Shown in pieces: positions 46,137 to 55,207 of a DNA stretch of 64,000 bases (position 1 is its first letter; the number at the start of each line of letters is the position of its first letter). The notes below the pieces were generated by a model, which was given only the letters and a program-made list of their open reading frames with translations, had not been told where the DNA came from and did not search any database. The position numbers were made by a program, and so were the translations under genes. The DNA is taken from positions 1 to 64,000 of the forward strand of contig JAQVDY010000003.1 in assembly GCA_028698215.1 (NCBI GenBank), read 5' to 3'. Source of the DNA: Actinomycetota bacterium. Its GTDB lineage: Bacteria; Actinomycetota; Humimicrobiia; Humimicrobiales; Humimicrobiaceae.

Positions 46137-48299
46137 ATGGTTTCTCCACAGACAGAAATAATAGTGGGAGTTTTAGAAAGAATTTTATTCAATAACCCCG
46201 AAACTGGTTTTTTAGTGGGTAAAGTTCGGCTTGATGCCAATCATCAATTAGTGACCATCGTGGGAAGCTGCCCTGACATGGAATGCGGGCAACACTTGGA
46301 GATTAAAGGGCAATGGAGCCAGGATCCCAAATATGGCCGCCAGTTTAAAATAGATAACACTAAGATGATAGCACCCCAGACCTGTGAAGGCATAGAAAAA
46401 TACCTGGGTTCAGGCCTTATAAAAGGAATAGGCCCCGCTATGGCCAAAAAAATTGTAAACAAGTTTCAAATGGAAACTTTAAACATACTGGAAAAAGATC
46501 CCGGAAAGCTTTCCCTGATAGAAGGTTTTGGGCCCCAGCGGATAAAAAATATTAAAAAAGCATGGGATAAACACCGGGACCTCAGGGAAGCTATGGTATT
46601 TTTAAGGACCTATGGTTTAGGGCACGCTTTATCAATTAAAGTATATAGGCACTATGGTAAAAAGTGCATAGATATTATCAAAAAGAATCCCTACCGTTTA
46701 TGTGAAGATATATTTGGAATCGGGTTTAAAACGGCAGACCTGATTGCTGTAAATATGGGAATAGAAAAGGATTCTATCTTTAGGGCCAAGGCAGGTATTA
46801 TTTATTTATTGGAAAACATGGAGAGTGCCGGCCATTGTTATCTACCATATCAACAGCTAATAGACAGTGCTGCTGATTTTTTACAGGTTGAGGTTAGCCT
46901 GGCCCATAAAGCGGCAGGGCAACTTAAGCAAGAGAAAAAAGTAGTTATAATACAGGACTATGAACCAAGGATTTATCTAAAAGATATATATGAGTCAGAA
47001 ATTTATGTTTCCAAAAAATTACGCCAAATTCAAGATAAGGGTTTAAAAGAAAGCAAGGCAAAGATAATAAATTTAACTGAAACCATGGAGAAGCTAGCCG
47101 GACAAAATAATATTTTTTTAGATACTGAACAGACACAGGCTATTATTGCCGCCAACATTGAAAAGGTGCTGGTTATCACTGGCAGCCCGGGTACAGGCAA
47201 AAGTACTATCATGAACTTTGTATTAGCTACATTGAGGTTGAATAAAAAAAAGGTAATGCTGGCGGCACCTACCGGCAGGGCGTCCAAAAGGCTTTCCCAA
47301 ACTACGGGCAAAGAAGCTAAGACCATTCACCGGATGTTAAAATATAATCCTAAAACCAATAGTTTTATCATGAATGAAAAGGATAGGTTAAATGCTGATG
47401 TGCTGGTAATAGATGAAGCTTCCATGATAGATATCAGGCTTTTTTATGCCTTGCTGAAAGCAGTTAAAGAAGAATCCCAGCTGATACTGGTAGGGGATGC
47501 TGACCAGTTACCATCAGTAGGTCCTGGCAATATATTAAAGGATATAATTGACAGCCGGAGGTTTCCGGTAATCACCTTAAAAAAAATATACAGGCAGGAA
47601 GGACAAAGCTTAATTATACAAAATGCCCACAAAATAAGGGATGGAATTTTCCCTTATACTGGGAAACCTAAGAATGACGACTTCTTTTTCATAGAAAAAA
47701 ATGATCCCCAGCAGGTGGTAGACCTTATAATGGATCTGGTTCTGCAGAAGCTTCCAAAACGGTTTGGGTTTGATCCCTTGAGCGATATACAGGTATTGGT
47801 GCCCACTAATAAGGGTATTGTAGGAGTTGAGAATTTGAACCGGTCCCTTCAGGACCATATAAATACCAGCAGCTTAAAAATTAATGGAAACGGTATAGAA
47901 TACAGGCTAAATGATAAGGTGATACAGTTAAAAAATAATTATGAAAAGGATATTTATAACGGGGATATCGGGTTTATAAAATATATTGAGCCAAAACTAA
48001 AGGAAATAACCGTTAATTTTGAAGGCAGGAATATTCTATATAATTTTTATGAACTAGATGAAATAAGCTTATCTTATGCCATATCTATTCACAAGTCCCA
48101 GGGATCTGAATTTCCCTGTATTATTGTACCTATCCTTACTTCACATTATATGCTGCTGCAAAGGAATTTATTGTATACTGCTATCACCAGGGCTCAGCAG
48201 GTAGCAGTGCTTATTGGTTCAAAAAAAGCAATGGGGATAGCCATAAACCGTAATATTGTGGGAGACAGATTTACCGGGCTAAAAGAAATGCTGGTTTAG
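46137..48299 (+). CDS. recD2: RecD2/YrrC-family DNA helicase
   Basis: RecD2 is a 5'-3' superfamily 1B helicase not tied to RecBC and linked to DNA repair and fork progression. The 720-residue product has an N-terminal OB-like domain (VLERILFNNPETGF, GQWSQDPKYGRQF), helix-hairpin-helix repeats (GIGPAMAKKIV, IEGFGPQRIKNI), Walker A GSPGTGKST (about 349-357), DVLVIDEASMID Walker B, and a C-terminal SH3-like and motif VI region (ISIHKSQGSEFP, LYTAITRAQ). This gene is not standard between proS and nusA, where Bacillus has polC. Confidence 0.93.
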   Translation: MVSPQTEIIVGVLERILFNNPETGFLVGKVRLDANHQLVTIVGSCPDMECGQHLEIKGQWSQDPKYGRQFKIDNTKMIAPQTCEGIEKYLGSGLIKGIGPAMAKKIVNKFQMETLNILEKDPGKLSLIEGFGPQRIKNIKKAWDKHRDLREAMVFLRTYGLGHALSIKVYRHYGKKCIDIIKKNPYRLCEDIFGIGFKTADLIAVNMGIEKDSIFRAKAGIIYLLENMESAGHCYLPYQQLIDSAADFLQVEVSLAHKAAGQLKQEKKVVIIQDYEPRIYLKDIYESEIYVSKKLRQIQDKGLKESKAKIINLTETMEKLAGQNNIFLDTEQTQAIIAANIEKVLVITGSPGTGKSTIMNFVLATLRLNKKKVMLAAPTGRASKRLSQTTGKEAKTIHRMLKYNPKTNSFIMNEKDRLNADVLVIDEASMIDIRLFYALLKAVKEESQLILVGDADQLPSVGPGNILKDIIDSRRFPVITLKKIYRQEGQSLIIQNAHKIRDGIFPYTGKPKNDDFFFIEKNDPQQVVDLIMDLVLQKLPKRFGFDPLSDIQVLVPTNKGIVGVENLNRSLQDHINTSSLKINGNGIEYRLNDKVIQLKNNYEKDIYNGDIGFIKYIEPKLKEITVNFEGRNILYNFYELDEISLSYAISIHKSQGSEFPCIIVPILTSHYMLLQRNLLYTAITRAQQVAVLIGSKKAMGIAINRNIVGDRFTGLKEMLV

Positions 48300-48319
48300 G
48301 TTTTACTACTGTCACTATG

Positions 48320-48347
48320 TTGAATTTTTTTTATTTTATGTTATACT
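48320..48347 (+). promoter_or_regulatory. Promoter of the nusA-infB operon
   Basis: TTGAAT (48320-48325) and TATACT (48342-48347) are 16 bases apart, 20 bases after the recD2 stop. A start near 48354 would place the intrinsic terminator at 48381 about 27 bases into the nusA leader. Box sequences and spacing match those upstream of rpmF. Confidence 0.65.
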
Positions 48348-48380
48348 AAAAACAAATTTCAGTAGCAATAATGTTTAAGG

Positions 48381-48409
48381 ATAGTGGGCATGCCCCACTA
48401 TTTTTATTG
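48381..48409 (+). terminator. Intrinsic terminator / attenuator in the nusA leader
   Basis: ATAGTGGG (48381-48388) pairs perfectly with CCCACTAT (48394-48401) around the loop CATGC, followed by TTTTTATTG. This is the clearest intrinsic terminator in the window besides the pyr attenuator. It would end recD2 transcripts. Because a good promoter lies upstream and nusA begins 27 bases downstream, it also stands in the path of nusA transcription, so it may act as an attenuator. Confidence 0.8.
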
Positions 48410-48436
48410 TTTATCTAATTTTAAAGGTGATGAGAT

Positions 48437-49477
48437 TTGAATAGAGAATTAATAGTGGCTTTAAGGGAGCTGGAAAAAGAGAAAGGTATCAAAATGGATA
48501 CCATAATAGAGGCGTTAAATGTTGCCCTTAATTCTGCTTATAAGAAAAATTATAAAATTGATTATGACAGCAGGGTTGATGTAGATACAGAGACTGGTGA
48601 AATAAAGGTATTTAAAGTTTTGACCGAGGAAGAGAAAGCTGACAGTAATGAAGACGAACTGGAAGTTACCCCTGATAATTTCGGCAGGATTGCTGCCCAG
48701 ACAGCTATGCAGGTTATAAAGCAGAGGATTAAAGAAGCTGAACGGGAAATTATGTATGATGAGTTTAAGGACAGGGTTGGTGATTTGGTCACAGGGATTA
48801 TACAGCAAAGCGATACCAGGTTTACTTTAGTGGATCTTGGAAAGGTAGAAGCTTTGTTGCCCCAGCATGAACAGGTTGCCAATGAAAGATATAAACATGG
48901 GGAGAGAATAAAAGCTTATATCTCGGAAGTAAGAAAGACTACCAAGGGACCCCAGGTAATAGTATCCCGGACCCATACAGGTCTTATTAAAAAATTATTT
49001 GAACTTGAAGTGCCTGAAATCGGGGAAGGTATTGTAGAAATAGTAAATATCGCCAGAGAGCCTGGTTATAGGACCAAGATTGCAGTTAAGTCAAATGATA
49101 AAAACGTTGACCCGGTAGGTGCTTGCGTGGGACCCAAAGGCTCCAGGGTAAGAATGGTGGTAGATGAACTGGGTGGAGAAAAAATAGATATCGTATGCTA
49201 CAGCGAAGATGTAGTAGACTTTATAAAGAATTCCTTGTCACCGGCCAGGGTAACCAAAGTGCTGACTGAAGAGGAAAGAAAGTTTGCCCTGGTAGTAGTT
49301 CCGAATGACCAGTTGTCGTTAGCCATAGGAAGAGAAGGTCAAAATGCCAGGCTGGCAGCCAAGCTTACTGGATGGAAGATTGATATTAAGAGCCAAAAAC
49401 AATTTGATGAAGAGCTAGAGGAAGCCCGGAGAGAAAGATTGAAGACCAGGCAACATTCGGAGGAGCAAGAGCAATAA
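48437..49477 (+). CDS. nusA: Transcription termination/antitermination factor NusA
   Basis: NusA binds RNA polymerase and modulates pausing, termination and antitermination. The 346-residue product has the N-terminal polymerase-binding domain (1-125), an S1 domain (about 135-200, GDLVTGIIQQSDTRF, VEALLPQHEQ), and two KH domains (VGACVGPKGSRVRMV; LAIGREGQNARLAAKLTGWKID in part). It lacks the C-terminal acidic repeats of E. coli NusA, as in Gram-positive-type NusA. Start is TTG 48437, nine bases after the AGG of AAGGTGAT. rimP, the usual upstream gene, is missing. A terminator in its leader suggests self-regulation. Confidence 0.96.
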   Translation: MNRELIVALRELEKEKGIKMDTIIEALNVALNSAYKKNYKIDYDSRVDVDTETGEIKVFKVLTEEEKADSNEDELEVTPDNFGRIAAQTAMQVIKQRIKEAEREIMYDEFKDRVGDLVTGIIQQSDTRFTLVDLGKVEALLPQHEQVANERYKHGERIKAYISEVRKTTKGPQVIVSRTHTGLIKKLFELEVPEIGEGIVEIVNIAREPGYRTKIAVKSNDKNVDPVGACVGPKGSRVRMVVDELGGEKIDIVCYSEDVVDFIKNSLSPARVTKVLTEEERKFALVVVPNDQLSLAIGREGQNARLAAKLTGWKIDIKSQKQFDEELEEARRERLKTRQHSEEQEQ

Positions 49478-49488
49478 ATCTGTGGATG

Positions 49489-49505
49489 GGAAGTGATCTA
49501 AAATT
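49489..49505 (+). promoter_or_regulatory. Extended ribosome-binding site and AUU start of infB
   Basis: GGAAGTGATC (49489-49498) differs at one base from the perfect anti-Shine-Dalgarno complement GGAGGTGATC. Nine bases after its AAG lies ATT (49503), in frame with IF2. TGA at 49494-49496 closes the frame just upstream. No ATG, GTG or TTG occurs in frame before ATG 49554. The spacing equals that at rsmD (ATT) and nusA (TTG). Confidence 0.75.
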
Positions 49506-51608
49506 AGAGTATATGAAATAGCTAAGCAAAATAAAATATCGTCTAAGAAATTAATGACGCTTCTAAAAGAAGCAGGCATAGAAGTAAAAAGCCATATGTC
49601 TTCATTGGATGAAGACCAGGAACAAAAGCTGCAAAAACTGCTGGCAGGCAAAACACCTGAAAAAAAAGATACCCAAAATTGGGAGGAAGAAAAAAGGCGA
49701 AATATCAGGAGTGTTTTGGATAAAGAGCTGGATAAAGAAGAAAAGAACGGAAGAATCAGGTTAAAGAGTACTACCAGGCGTAAGAAACCTACTGCAGCTA
49801 AGACGGATAAATCCAAAGAGAACGGTACGCCCACTATTGAAAAGAAGCCTGTCCGACCCCAAATAAAGAAAATATTGGAGTTGCCTGATGGCATAACTGC
49901 CAAACAGCTTTCTGAGAGAATAGGTATTTCTTCCAGTGATATTGTTCAGGCTTTATTTAATTTAGGAGAAATAGTAAATATTAACCAACCACTGGATAAG
50001 GATTCGGTTGAATTGTTATCTAATGAGTATGGTTTTAAATACAGTATTATTGGTTTTGAAGAAAGACTGGATGAAGTCTATGATGATTCTGACCAGGATT
50101 TGGTAGTAAGGCCTCCCATAGTTACAGTTATGGGCCATGTTGACCATGGTAAAACTACCTTGCTGGATTCCATCAGGAATACCAAGGTGGCTACCCGGGA
50201 GGCGGGAGGCATTACCCAGGATATAGGAGCTTATCAAATAAAACATAAAGGTAAAAAAATTACTTTTATTGATACCCCTGGCCATGAAGCATTTACTACC
50301 ATGAGGGCAAGGGGTGCCCAGGTAACAGATATAGCAGTAATTGTAGTGGCTGCTGATGACGGAGTCATGCCCCAGACAGTGGAAGCTATTAATCACGCCA
50401 AAGCTGCAAAAGTCCCTATTATAGTAGCTATTAATAAAATTGACCTGCCCAATGCTAACTCCAATAAAGTAAAGCAGGATCTTACGGAATATGAACTGGT
50501 ACCAGAAGAATGGGGAGGCGATACCATTTGTGTAGAGCTTTCTGCAGAAAAGAAGATAAATATTGAAGAATTACTGGAAATGATCCTACTGGTGGCAGAG
50601 ATGAATGAAATCAAAGGAAACCCCAATGCTGAGGGAAGCGGCATTATAATTGAATCCAGGCTGGATAAGAGCATGGGGCCGGTGGCTACAGTGATTATTA
50701 AAAGAGGAAAAATTGAAGTAGGCGACTCTTTTGTAACCGGAAGCTCTACAGGCAGGGTAAGATCTATAATTGATGAAAAAGGAAAAAGAATTAAAAAAGC
50801 CCTGTTATCCCAGCCTATAGAAATAATGGGATTTTCTACAGTGCCCCAGGCCGGGGATAAATTATTTGTGGTTAAAAATGAAAAAGTAGCAAAGGAAATA
50901 GCCAGCAGAAAAGATTATGATCTTAAGATGTCAAAGATGGCTGAAACAAAAAAGAGCATGACCCTGGAAGAGCTTTCCAGGATTTCAGAGGAAGAAGAAG
51001 TAAAGAAATTGGCCATTGTATTGAAGGCAGACTCCAACGGTTCCCTAGATGCTGTAGCCAAGGCTTTAAATAAAATAGAAGAGGAGGATATCATCATTGA
51101 TATCATTCACAGAGGAGTTGGGGCCATAACTGATACCGATATAATTTTAGCGGCTGCTTCCAATTCCATAGTTATAGGTTTTGGAGTAGTTCCCACTAAT
51201 AGTGCTAAGCAGGCTGCCAAAAAAGAAGATATTGAAATTAGGACTTATAATATAATATATAAATTAATAGATGATTTGAGCCTGGCTTTCAAGGGATTGT
51301 TAGAACCTAAAATAGAGATAATTGAAAAAGGCAAAGTGGAAGTAAGGGAACTTTTTAAATTACCTAAAATAGGTTCAGTAGCTGGCTGCTATGTTCTGGA
51401 AGGTGAAGCGGAAAGAGGAAATCCTGTGAGGGTAATAAGGGATGGAAAAATAATCTATGAGAGTAAAATTGGGACTATCCACCGATTTAAAGAAGATGTG
51501 AAAAAGGTATCAGCTGGATATGAATGCGGTATAAGAGTTGAAAACTTCCAGGATTTGAATAAGGGCGACATCATTGAAGTTTTTCAAGAACAAGAGGTTG
51601 AACCGTAA
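49503..51608 (+). CDS. infB: Translation initiation factor IF2, probable AUU start
   Basis: IF2 is the GTPase that places formyl-Met-tRNA on the 30S subunit. From ATT 49503 the product is 701 residues: the conserved IF2 N-terminus [17 protein letters not shown] and [13 protein letters not shown], a charged linker, an IF2N domain (about 125-175), the G domain with GHVDHGKTT near residue 210, DTPGHEAF and NKIDLPNAN, then domains II, III and the C-terminal tRNA-binding domain. Starting at ATG 49554 would remove RVYEIAK, which is conserved across bacteria. ylxR and ylxQ, normally between nusA and infB, are absent. Confidence 0.95.
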   Translation: MRVYEIAKQNKISSKKLMTLLKEAGIEVKSHMSSLDEDQEQKLQKLLAGKTPEKKDTQNWEEEKRRNIRSVLDKELDKEEKNGRIRLKSTTRRKKPTAAKTDKSKENGTPTIEKKPVRPQIKKILELPDGITAKQLSERIGISSSDIVQALFNLGEIVNINQPLDKDSVELLSNEYGFKYSIIGFEERLDEVYDDSDQDLVVRPPIVTVMGHVDHGKTTLLDSIRNTKVATREAGGITQDIGAYQIKHKGKKITFIDTPGHEAFTTMRARGAQVTDIAVIVVAADDGVMPQTVEAINHAKAAKVPIIVAINKIDLPNANSNKVKQDLTEYELVPEEWGGDTICVELSAEKKINIEELLEMILLVAEMNEIKGNPNAEGSGIIIESRLDKSMGPVATVIIKRGKIEVGDSFVTGSSTGRVRSIIDEKGKRIKKALLSQPIEIMGFSTVPQAGDKLFVVKNEKVAKEIASRKDYDLKMSKMAETKKSMTLEELSRISEEEEVKKLAIVLKADSNGSLDAVAKALNKIEEEDIIIDIIHRGVGAITDTDIILAAASNSIVIGFGVVPTNSAKQAAKKEDIEIRTYNIIYKLIDDLSLAFKGLLEPKIEIIEKGKVEVRELFKLPKIGSVAGCYVLEGEAERGNPVRVIRDGKIIYESKIGTIHRFKEDVKKVSAGYECGIRVENFQDLNKGDIIEVFQEQEVEP

Positions 51609-51618
51609 AGTGATAACC

Positions 51619-51966
51619 ATGGACCGTACCAGAAAATTAGAAATTGATTTAAAAAGGGAATTAGGATTTATTATAAATAATCTCATAAAAGATCCAAGGC
51701 TTGGTTTTGTAACCATAACCGGATTAAACTTATCCCCTGATTTTCAATACCTGGATATATATATAAGTATTATGGGTAGCCCGGACGAAATACAAGAAAG
51801 TTTAAACACTCTAAAGAGAGGCTCTGGATTTATCAAAAAGAAGCTCGGCCAAAGAATTAAATTAAGAACTATACCTGCTCTGCGGTTTCAGTATGACCAG
51901 TCCATTGATAGAGGTATGAAGATTACTGAGATTCTAGAAACCCTTAAAAAAAATAACCAACTATAA
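51619..51966 (+). CDS. rbfA: Ribosome-binding factor A
   Basis: RbfA is a cold-linked 30S maturation factor. The 115-residue KH-like product has TRKLEIDLKRELGFIINNLIKDPRLGFVTITGL-type order (first strand and helix), the SPDFQYLDIYIS strand and a C-terminal RFQYDQSIDRGMKITEIL segment. ATG 51619 is chosen: TAAAGTGAT at 51606-51614 precedes it and the protein then starts like other RbfA. GTG 51610 is possible; longer frames would run inside infB. Confidence 0.93.
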   Translation: MDRTRKLEIDLKRELGFIINNLIKDPRLGFVTITGLNLSPDFQYLDIYISIMGSPDEIQESLNTLKRGSGFIKKKLGQRIKLRTIPALRFQYDQSIDRGMKITEILETLKKNNQL

Positions 51967-51980
51967 CAGGTAGTATTAAC

Positions 51981-52976
51981 TTGGACACGGCTAAGGAAAT
52001 AGAGTCAATTTCAAACATAATTAAAGGCCACGATCTTTTTTTAATATTTTCCCATATTTTTCCAGATGGAGACTCCCTGGGCTCCCAGGCAGCCGCTTAC
52101 TGCCTGTTAAGGGAATTGGGTAAGAAGGCTTATATGGTTTGCAGCGATGAAATACCTTACCAGTATAGATATTTGCCAAATTTAGGCCAGGTTATAAAAG
52201 ATTATAAAGATATCCCGCTTCCCAGCCGCCCGGTAATCTTATGTCTGGATTGTGCAGACGAAGCCAGGATGGGAATTGATTTTGAAAGTCTTAAGCAGCA
52301 GTCAAAGGTTATTGTCAATATTGATCACCATACTATAAATTCCAGGTATGGGGATATAAACTTAATAGATTCCCGAAAGTGTGCTACAGCACAGATCCTG
52401 TTTGAAATTATGGATAAAAACTTTGGCCGGCATATTAACCGTGATATTGCTATAAGTATATATACCGGCATTTTAACTGATACCGGGAAGTTTCAGTATG
52501 AGAATACTACAGCTACGGTGCATAAGATTGTAAGCAGGCTTTTGGAGTTTGATATAATACCTGCCGAAATTTTTTCCAATATTTATGAAAACGAGCCATT
52601 TAACCGCATCAAATTATTGGAGCTGGTATTTAAAAGGATTAAACTTATAAACGACCAGGGGATAATCTACTCCTATACACTTCAGGAAGATTTCAAGAAA
52701 CTAGACTTACCTTTTTCTGCCCAAGACGGAATAATAGAGATACTTAGGGGCATTGAAAAAATTAAAATAGCAGCTTTAATAAAACAGGTAGAGGGTAATA
52801 GATTTAAGGTTAGCCTAAGGACTTCGCGAAAAAATTTAAATGTGGCAGAGCTGGCAGCTAGATTTGGAGGGGGAGGCCACCAAATGGCAGCAGCCTATTC
52901 CCAAGAAGGCAGTATTGAAGCTATAGTCAAAGATTTGCTAGAAAGCGTTAAAAATCATGGAAAAAATAGATTTTAG
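51981..52976 (+). CDS. nrnA: DHH-family oligoribonuclease NrnA
   Basis: NrnA degrades short RNAs and often pAp. The 331-residue product has the DHH phosphoesterase motifs SHIFPDGDSLGSQ (about 24-36), LDCADEARMG and the signature NIDHHTINS, and a C-terminal DHHA1 domain with GGGGHQMAAAY. Start is TTG 51981. The position between rbfA and truB matches many Actinobacteria and Firmicutes clusters. Its last 20 bases overlap the expected truB start. Confidence 0.93.
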   Translation: MDTAKEIESISNIIKGHDLFLIFSHIFPDGDSLGSQAAAYCLLRELGKKAYMVCSDEIPYQYRYLPNLGQVIKDYKDIPLPSRPVILCLDCADEARMGIDFESLKQQSKVIVNIDHHTINSRYGDINLIDSRKCATAQILFEIMDKNFGRHINRDIAISIYTGILTDTGKFQYENTTATVHKIVSRLLEFDIIPAEIFSNIYENEPFNRIKLLELVFKRIKLINDQGIIYSYTLQEDFKKLDLPFSAQDGIIEILRGIEKIKIAALIKQVEGNRFKVSLRTSRKNLNVAELAARFGGGGHQMAAAYSQEGSIEAIVKDLLESVKNHGKNRF

Positions 52977-53885
52977 GCATAATAGCGGGCTTTTCCTGAT
53001 AAAAAAACCAAGTGATGTAAGTTCATATGACATAATTAGGGAAATAAAAAAGGTTTTTTTTTAAACAAAATTGGGCATGCGGGAACACTGGATCCTTTAG
53101 CGGAGGGCTTGCTACTAGTATTAATTAATAAAGCTACCAAGCTTTCTTCCTATTTTTTGGGTTTGGATAAGGAATATAAGGCTACCATCAAGCTTGGAAT
53201 AACTACTGATACCTGGGACGTGACTGGAAGAATAATAAAAGAGGCTATTCCCGCTTTTTATTCCCGGAAGGATTTAGAAGCATTATTGAAAAAATTTGAA
53301 GGGGAACAGTACCAAACTCCGCCTATGTTTTCAGCTTTGAAATATAAAGGCAGGCCTTTATATTCTTATGCCAGGGAAGGCAAGTCGGTAAAGGTTGAGA
53401 AGAAAAAAATAAATATCAGCTCTATAGATTTTTTAAACTTTAAAAACAATCAGTTAACTTTAAACATTAACTGTAGTTCTGGAACTTATATAAGATGGTT
53501 GGCGCAGGAGTTAGGCTCAAACCTGGGCTGTGGCGCAGCTTTACAGAAATTAATAAGGACCAGGATTGGGAATTTTTATTTAAAAGATTCGGTAGAAGTT
53601 AGCCAAGTCAGGGAACATGGCAAAGACAGCTTGTTAGGGATAGATAAAGCACTTAAAGGTTGTCCCCAGGTTATTATAAAACCCGAGTTTGAGTTTAAGT
53701 TTGAAGATGGCCACTGGTTAAGAGAAGCTATGCTGGTGAGACAGGATTATTTCGATCTTCATCTTAAAGAAGATAGCATGGTTATGGTTAAAGATAGTAA
53801 AAATAATTTGAGGGCAGTTTATAAGGTTTCAGCAGATTCCCAAAGAAATAAAGGTATATTAAGGCCGGTATTGATTTTAACTTAG
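52957..53885 (+). CDS. truB: tRNA pseudouridine-55 synthase TruB, interrupted by a -1 frameshift at a T9 run
   Basis: TruB makes pseudouridine 55 in the tRNA T loop. Two frames together give a normal protein of about 309 residues. From ATG 52957 the first frame encodes MEKIDFRHNSGLFLIKKPSD and continues to KKVFF. At nine T (53054-53062) it hits TAA (53062-53064). The other frame resumes as LNKIGHAGTLDPLAEGLL, with catalytic Asp in TLDPL, and runs to 53885. Ten T would restore one frame. The cause could be a sequencing or assembly error, a true loss, or polymerase slippage on the homopolymer. No second defect is visible. It would otherwise be read from 53109. Confidence 0.85.
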
Positions 53886-53901
53886 GCAAGGAGTACAAAC
53901 T

Positions 53902-54843
53902 TTGACAGAAATAATTGAGTTAAGCCGTATAGGACAGGATTATTTTGCTGATAAAAAAATAGCAGTAGTAATAGGGTTTTTTGACGGGCTTCATCTCGGG
54001 CATCAGCAGATCATAACCTTGTGTAAAAACGAAGCTGATAAAATCAATGGGTGCAGCCTGGTCTTTACTTTTGATAAACCTCCCCTAAATGTTATACAAG
54101 GCTCCTTACACAAGAAACTTATTATTTCTTTTGAGGAAAAATTAGAAAGAATTAGCTCTTTAGGGGTTGACTATATCATAACCCAAAATTTTAATTCCGA
54201 ATTTTCAAAAATTAGTCCATTAAAATTTTGCCGAGATATCTTGGTAAATAAATTCAATCTGCTGCAAATATTTGTAGGCAAAGGTTTTAAGTTCGGCTAT
54301 AAGGGTCAAGGAGATGAACAATTTCTCCAGCATTTTTTTAAACCTATGCAAATTAAGGTAAACATAATTCCTTTGCATAAGATAGAAGGAATCACAGTTT
54401 CCAGCACTAATATAAGGAAATATTACAGCCAAGGTAATATAGATAAAATAAAGCTTTTACTGGGCAGACAACCTTGTACCTCCGGGATAGTGCAAACGGG
54501 AGCAAAAAGGGGGAGACAGTTGGGGTTTCCAACCGCTAACATTTCTCTACCTGACCAGTTTATAGCACCGGGGGATGGAGTTTACCTGGGAGAGGCTGAA
54601 CTAAATCTTAACCAAAAACTTCCATGTGTAATAAATATTGGCAGCAATCCAACCTTTAACAATAAGCATACTCAAATAGAGGTATTTATTATGAATTTTA
54701 ATAAAAACATTTATGGTGCTAAAATAAAGATATGTTTTTTAAAAAAACTTAGAAGTGAAATCTGTTTTGAAAATGCACAGCAGCTCAAATTACAGATAGA
54801 AAAAGATATAAAAGCTGCCCGGCAGTTCTTTAAGTTAAACTAG
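53902..54843 (+). CDS. ribF: Bifunctional riboflavin kinase / FAD synthetase
   Basis: RibF converts riboflavin to FMN and FAD. The 313-residue product has an N-terminal FAD synthetase (about 1-190) with VVIGFFDGLHLGHQQI, KGFKFGYKGQGD and VSSTNIR, and a C-terminal riboflavin kinase with GRQLGFPTANI and CVINIGSNPTF. Start is TTG 53902 with AAGGAG about ten bases upstream. It lies between truB and rpsO in the usual order, and supplies FMN to PyrD and FAD to PyrK among others. Confidence 0.95.
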   Translation: MTEIIELSRIGQDYFADKKIAVVIGFFDGLHLGHQQIITLCKNEADKINGCSLVFTFDKPPLNVIQGSLHKKLIISFEEKLERISSLGVDYIITQNFNSEFSKISPLKFCRDILVNKFNLLQIFVGKGFKFGYKGQGDEQFLQHFFKPMQIKVNIIPLHKIEGITVSSTNIRKYYSQGNIDKIKLLLGRQPCTSGIVQTGAKRGRQLGFPTANISLPDQFIAPGDGVYLGEAELNLNQKLPCVINIGSNPTFNNKHTQIEVFIMNFNKNIYGAKIKICFLKKLRSEICFENAQQLKLQIEKDIKAARQFFKLN

Positions 54844-54859
54844 GAGACATTTATTTTAA

Positions 54860-54888
54860 TTGTAATAATAAAATAGTTATGATAAATT
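54860..54888 (+). promoter_or_regulatory. Possible rpsO promoter
   Basis: TTGTAA (54860-54865) and TAAATT (54883-54888) are 17 bases apart in the 80-base gap before rpsO. The -10 is a weak match, and nearby TATGAT has a bad spacing. A start near 54895 would give a leader of about 30 bases containing AAAAGGAGAGGG. Confidence 0.35.
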
Positions 54889-54923
54889 ATTGAGCGATAT
54901 AAATACAAAAGGAGAGGGATAAG

Positions 54924-55193
54924 TTGGGTTTAGAGAAAGAAAGTAAAAGTAAAATTATTGATGAATATAAGGTAAATGAAAATGATACCGGTTCATCTGA
55001 AGTTCAGGTTGCATTGTTGACCGAAAAAATTAATAAATTAAATGAACATTTAAAAATGAATAAAAAGGACCATCATTCCAGGAGAGGATTGGTAATGATG
55101 GTAGGCAAGAGAAAAAGGTTGCTAAGGTACATGCAGGATAATGAATTAGAGAGATATAAGAAGTTAATTAAAAAGCTAGGTTTAAGGAAATAG
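54924..55193 (+). CDS. rpsO: Ribosomal protein uS15
   Basis: uS15 is a primary 16S rRNA-binding protein. The 89-residue product has [29 protein letters not shown] in order (described by motifs [23 protein letters not shown]), then [12 protein letters not shown], as in all bacteria. Start is TTG 54924 with a strong GGAGAGGG. It precedes pnp by 14 bases, the near-universal rpsO-pnp pairing. Confidence 0.97.
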   Translation: MGLEKESKSKIIDEYKVNENDTGSSEVQVALLTEKINKLNEHLKMNKKDHHSRRGLVMMVGKRKRLLRYMQDNELERYKKLIKKLGLRK

Positions 55194-55207
55194 TAAATAG
55201 TAAGGAG

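Noticed and set aside
49415-49903. 162-codon minus-strand open frame across the nusA/infB junction
   Set aside because: It is Ser/Phe/Leu-rich composition expected from antisense of charged coding sequence, and overlaps two well-supported genes.
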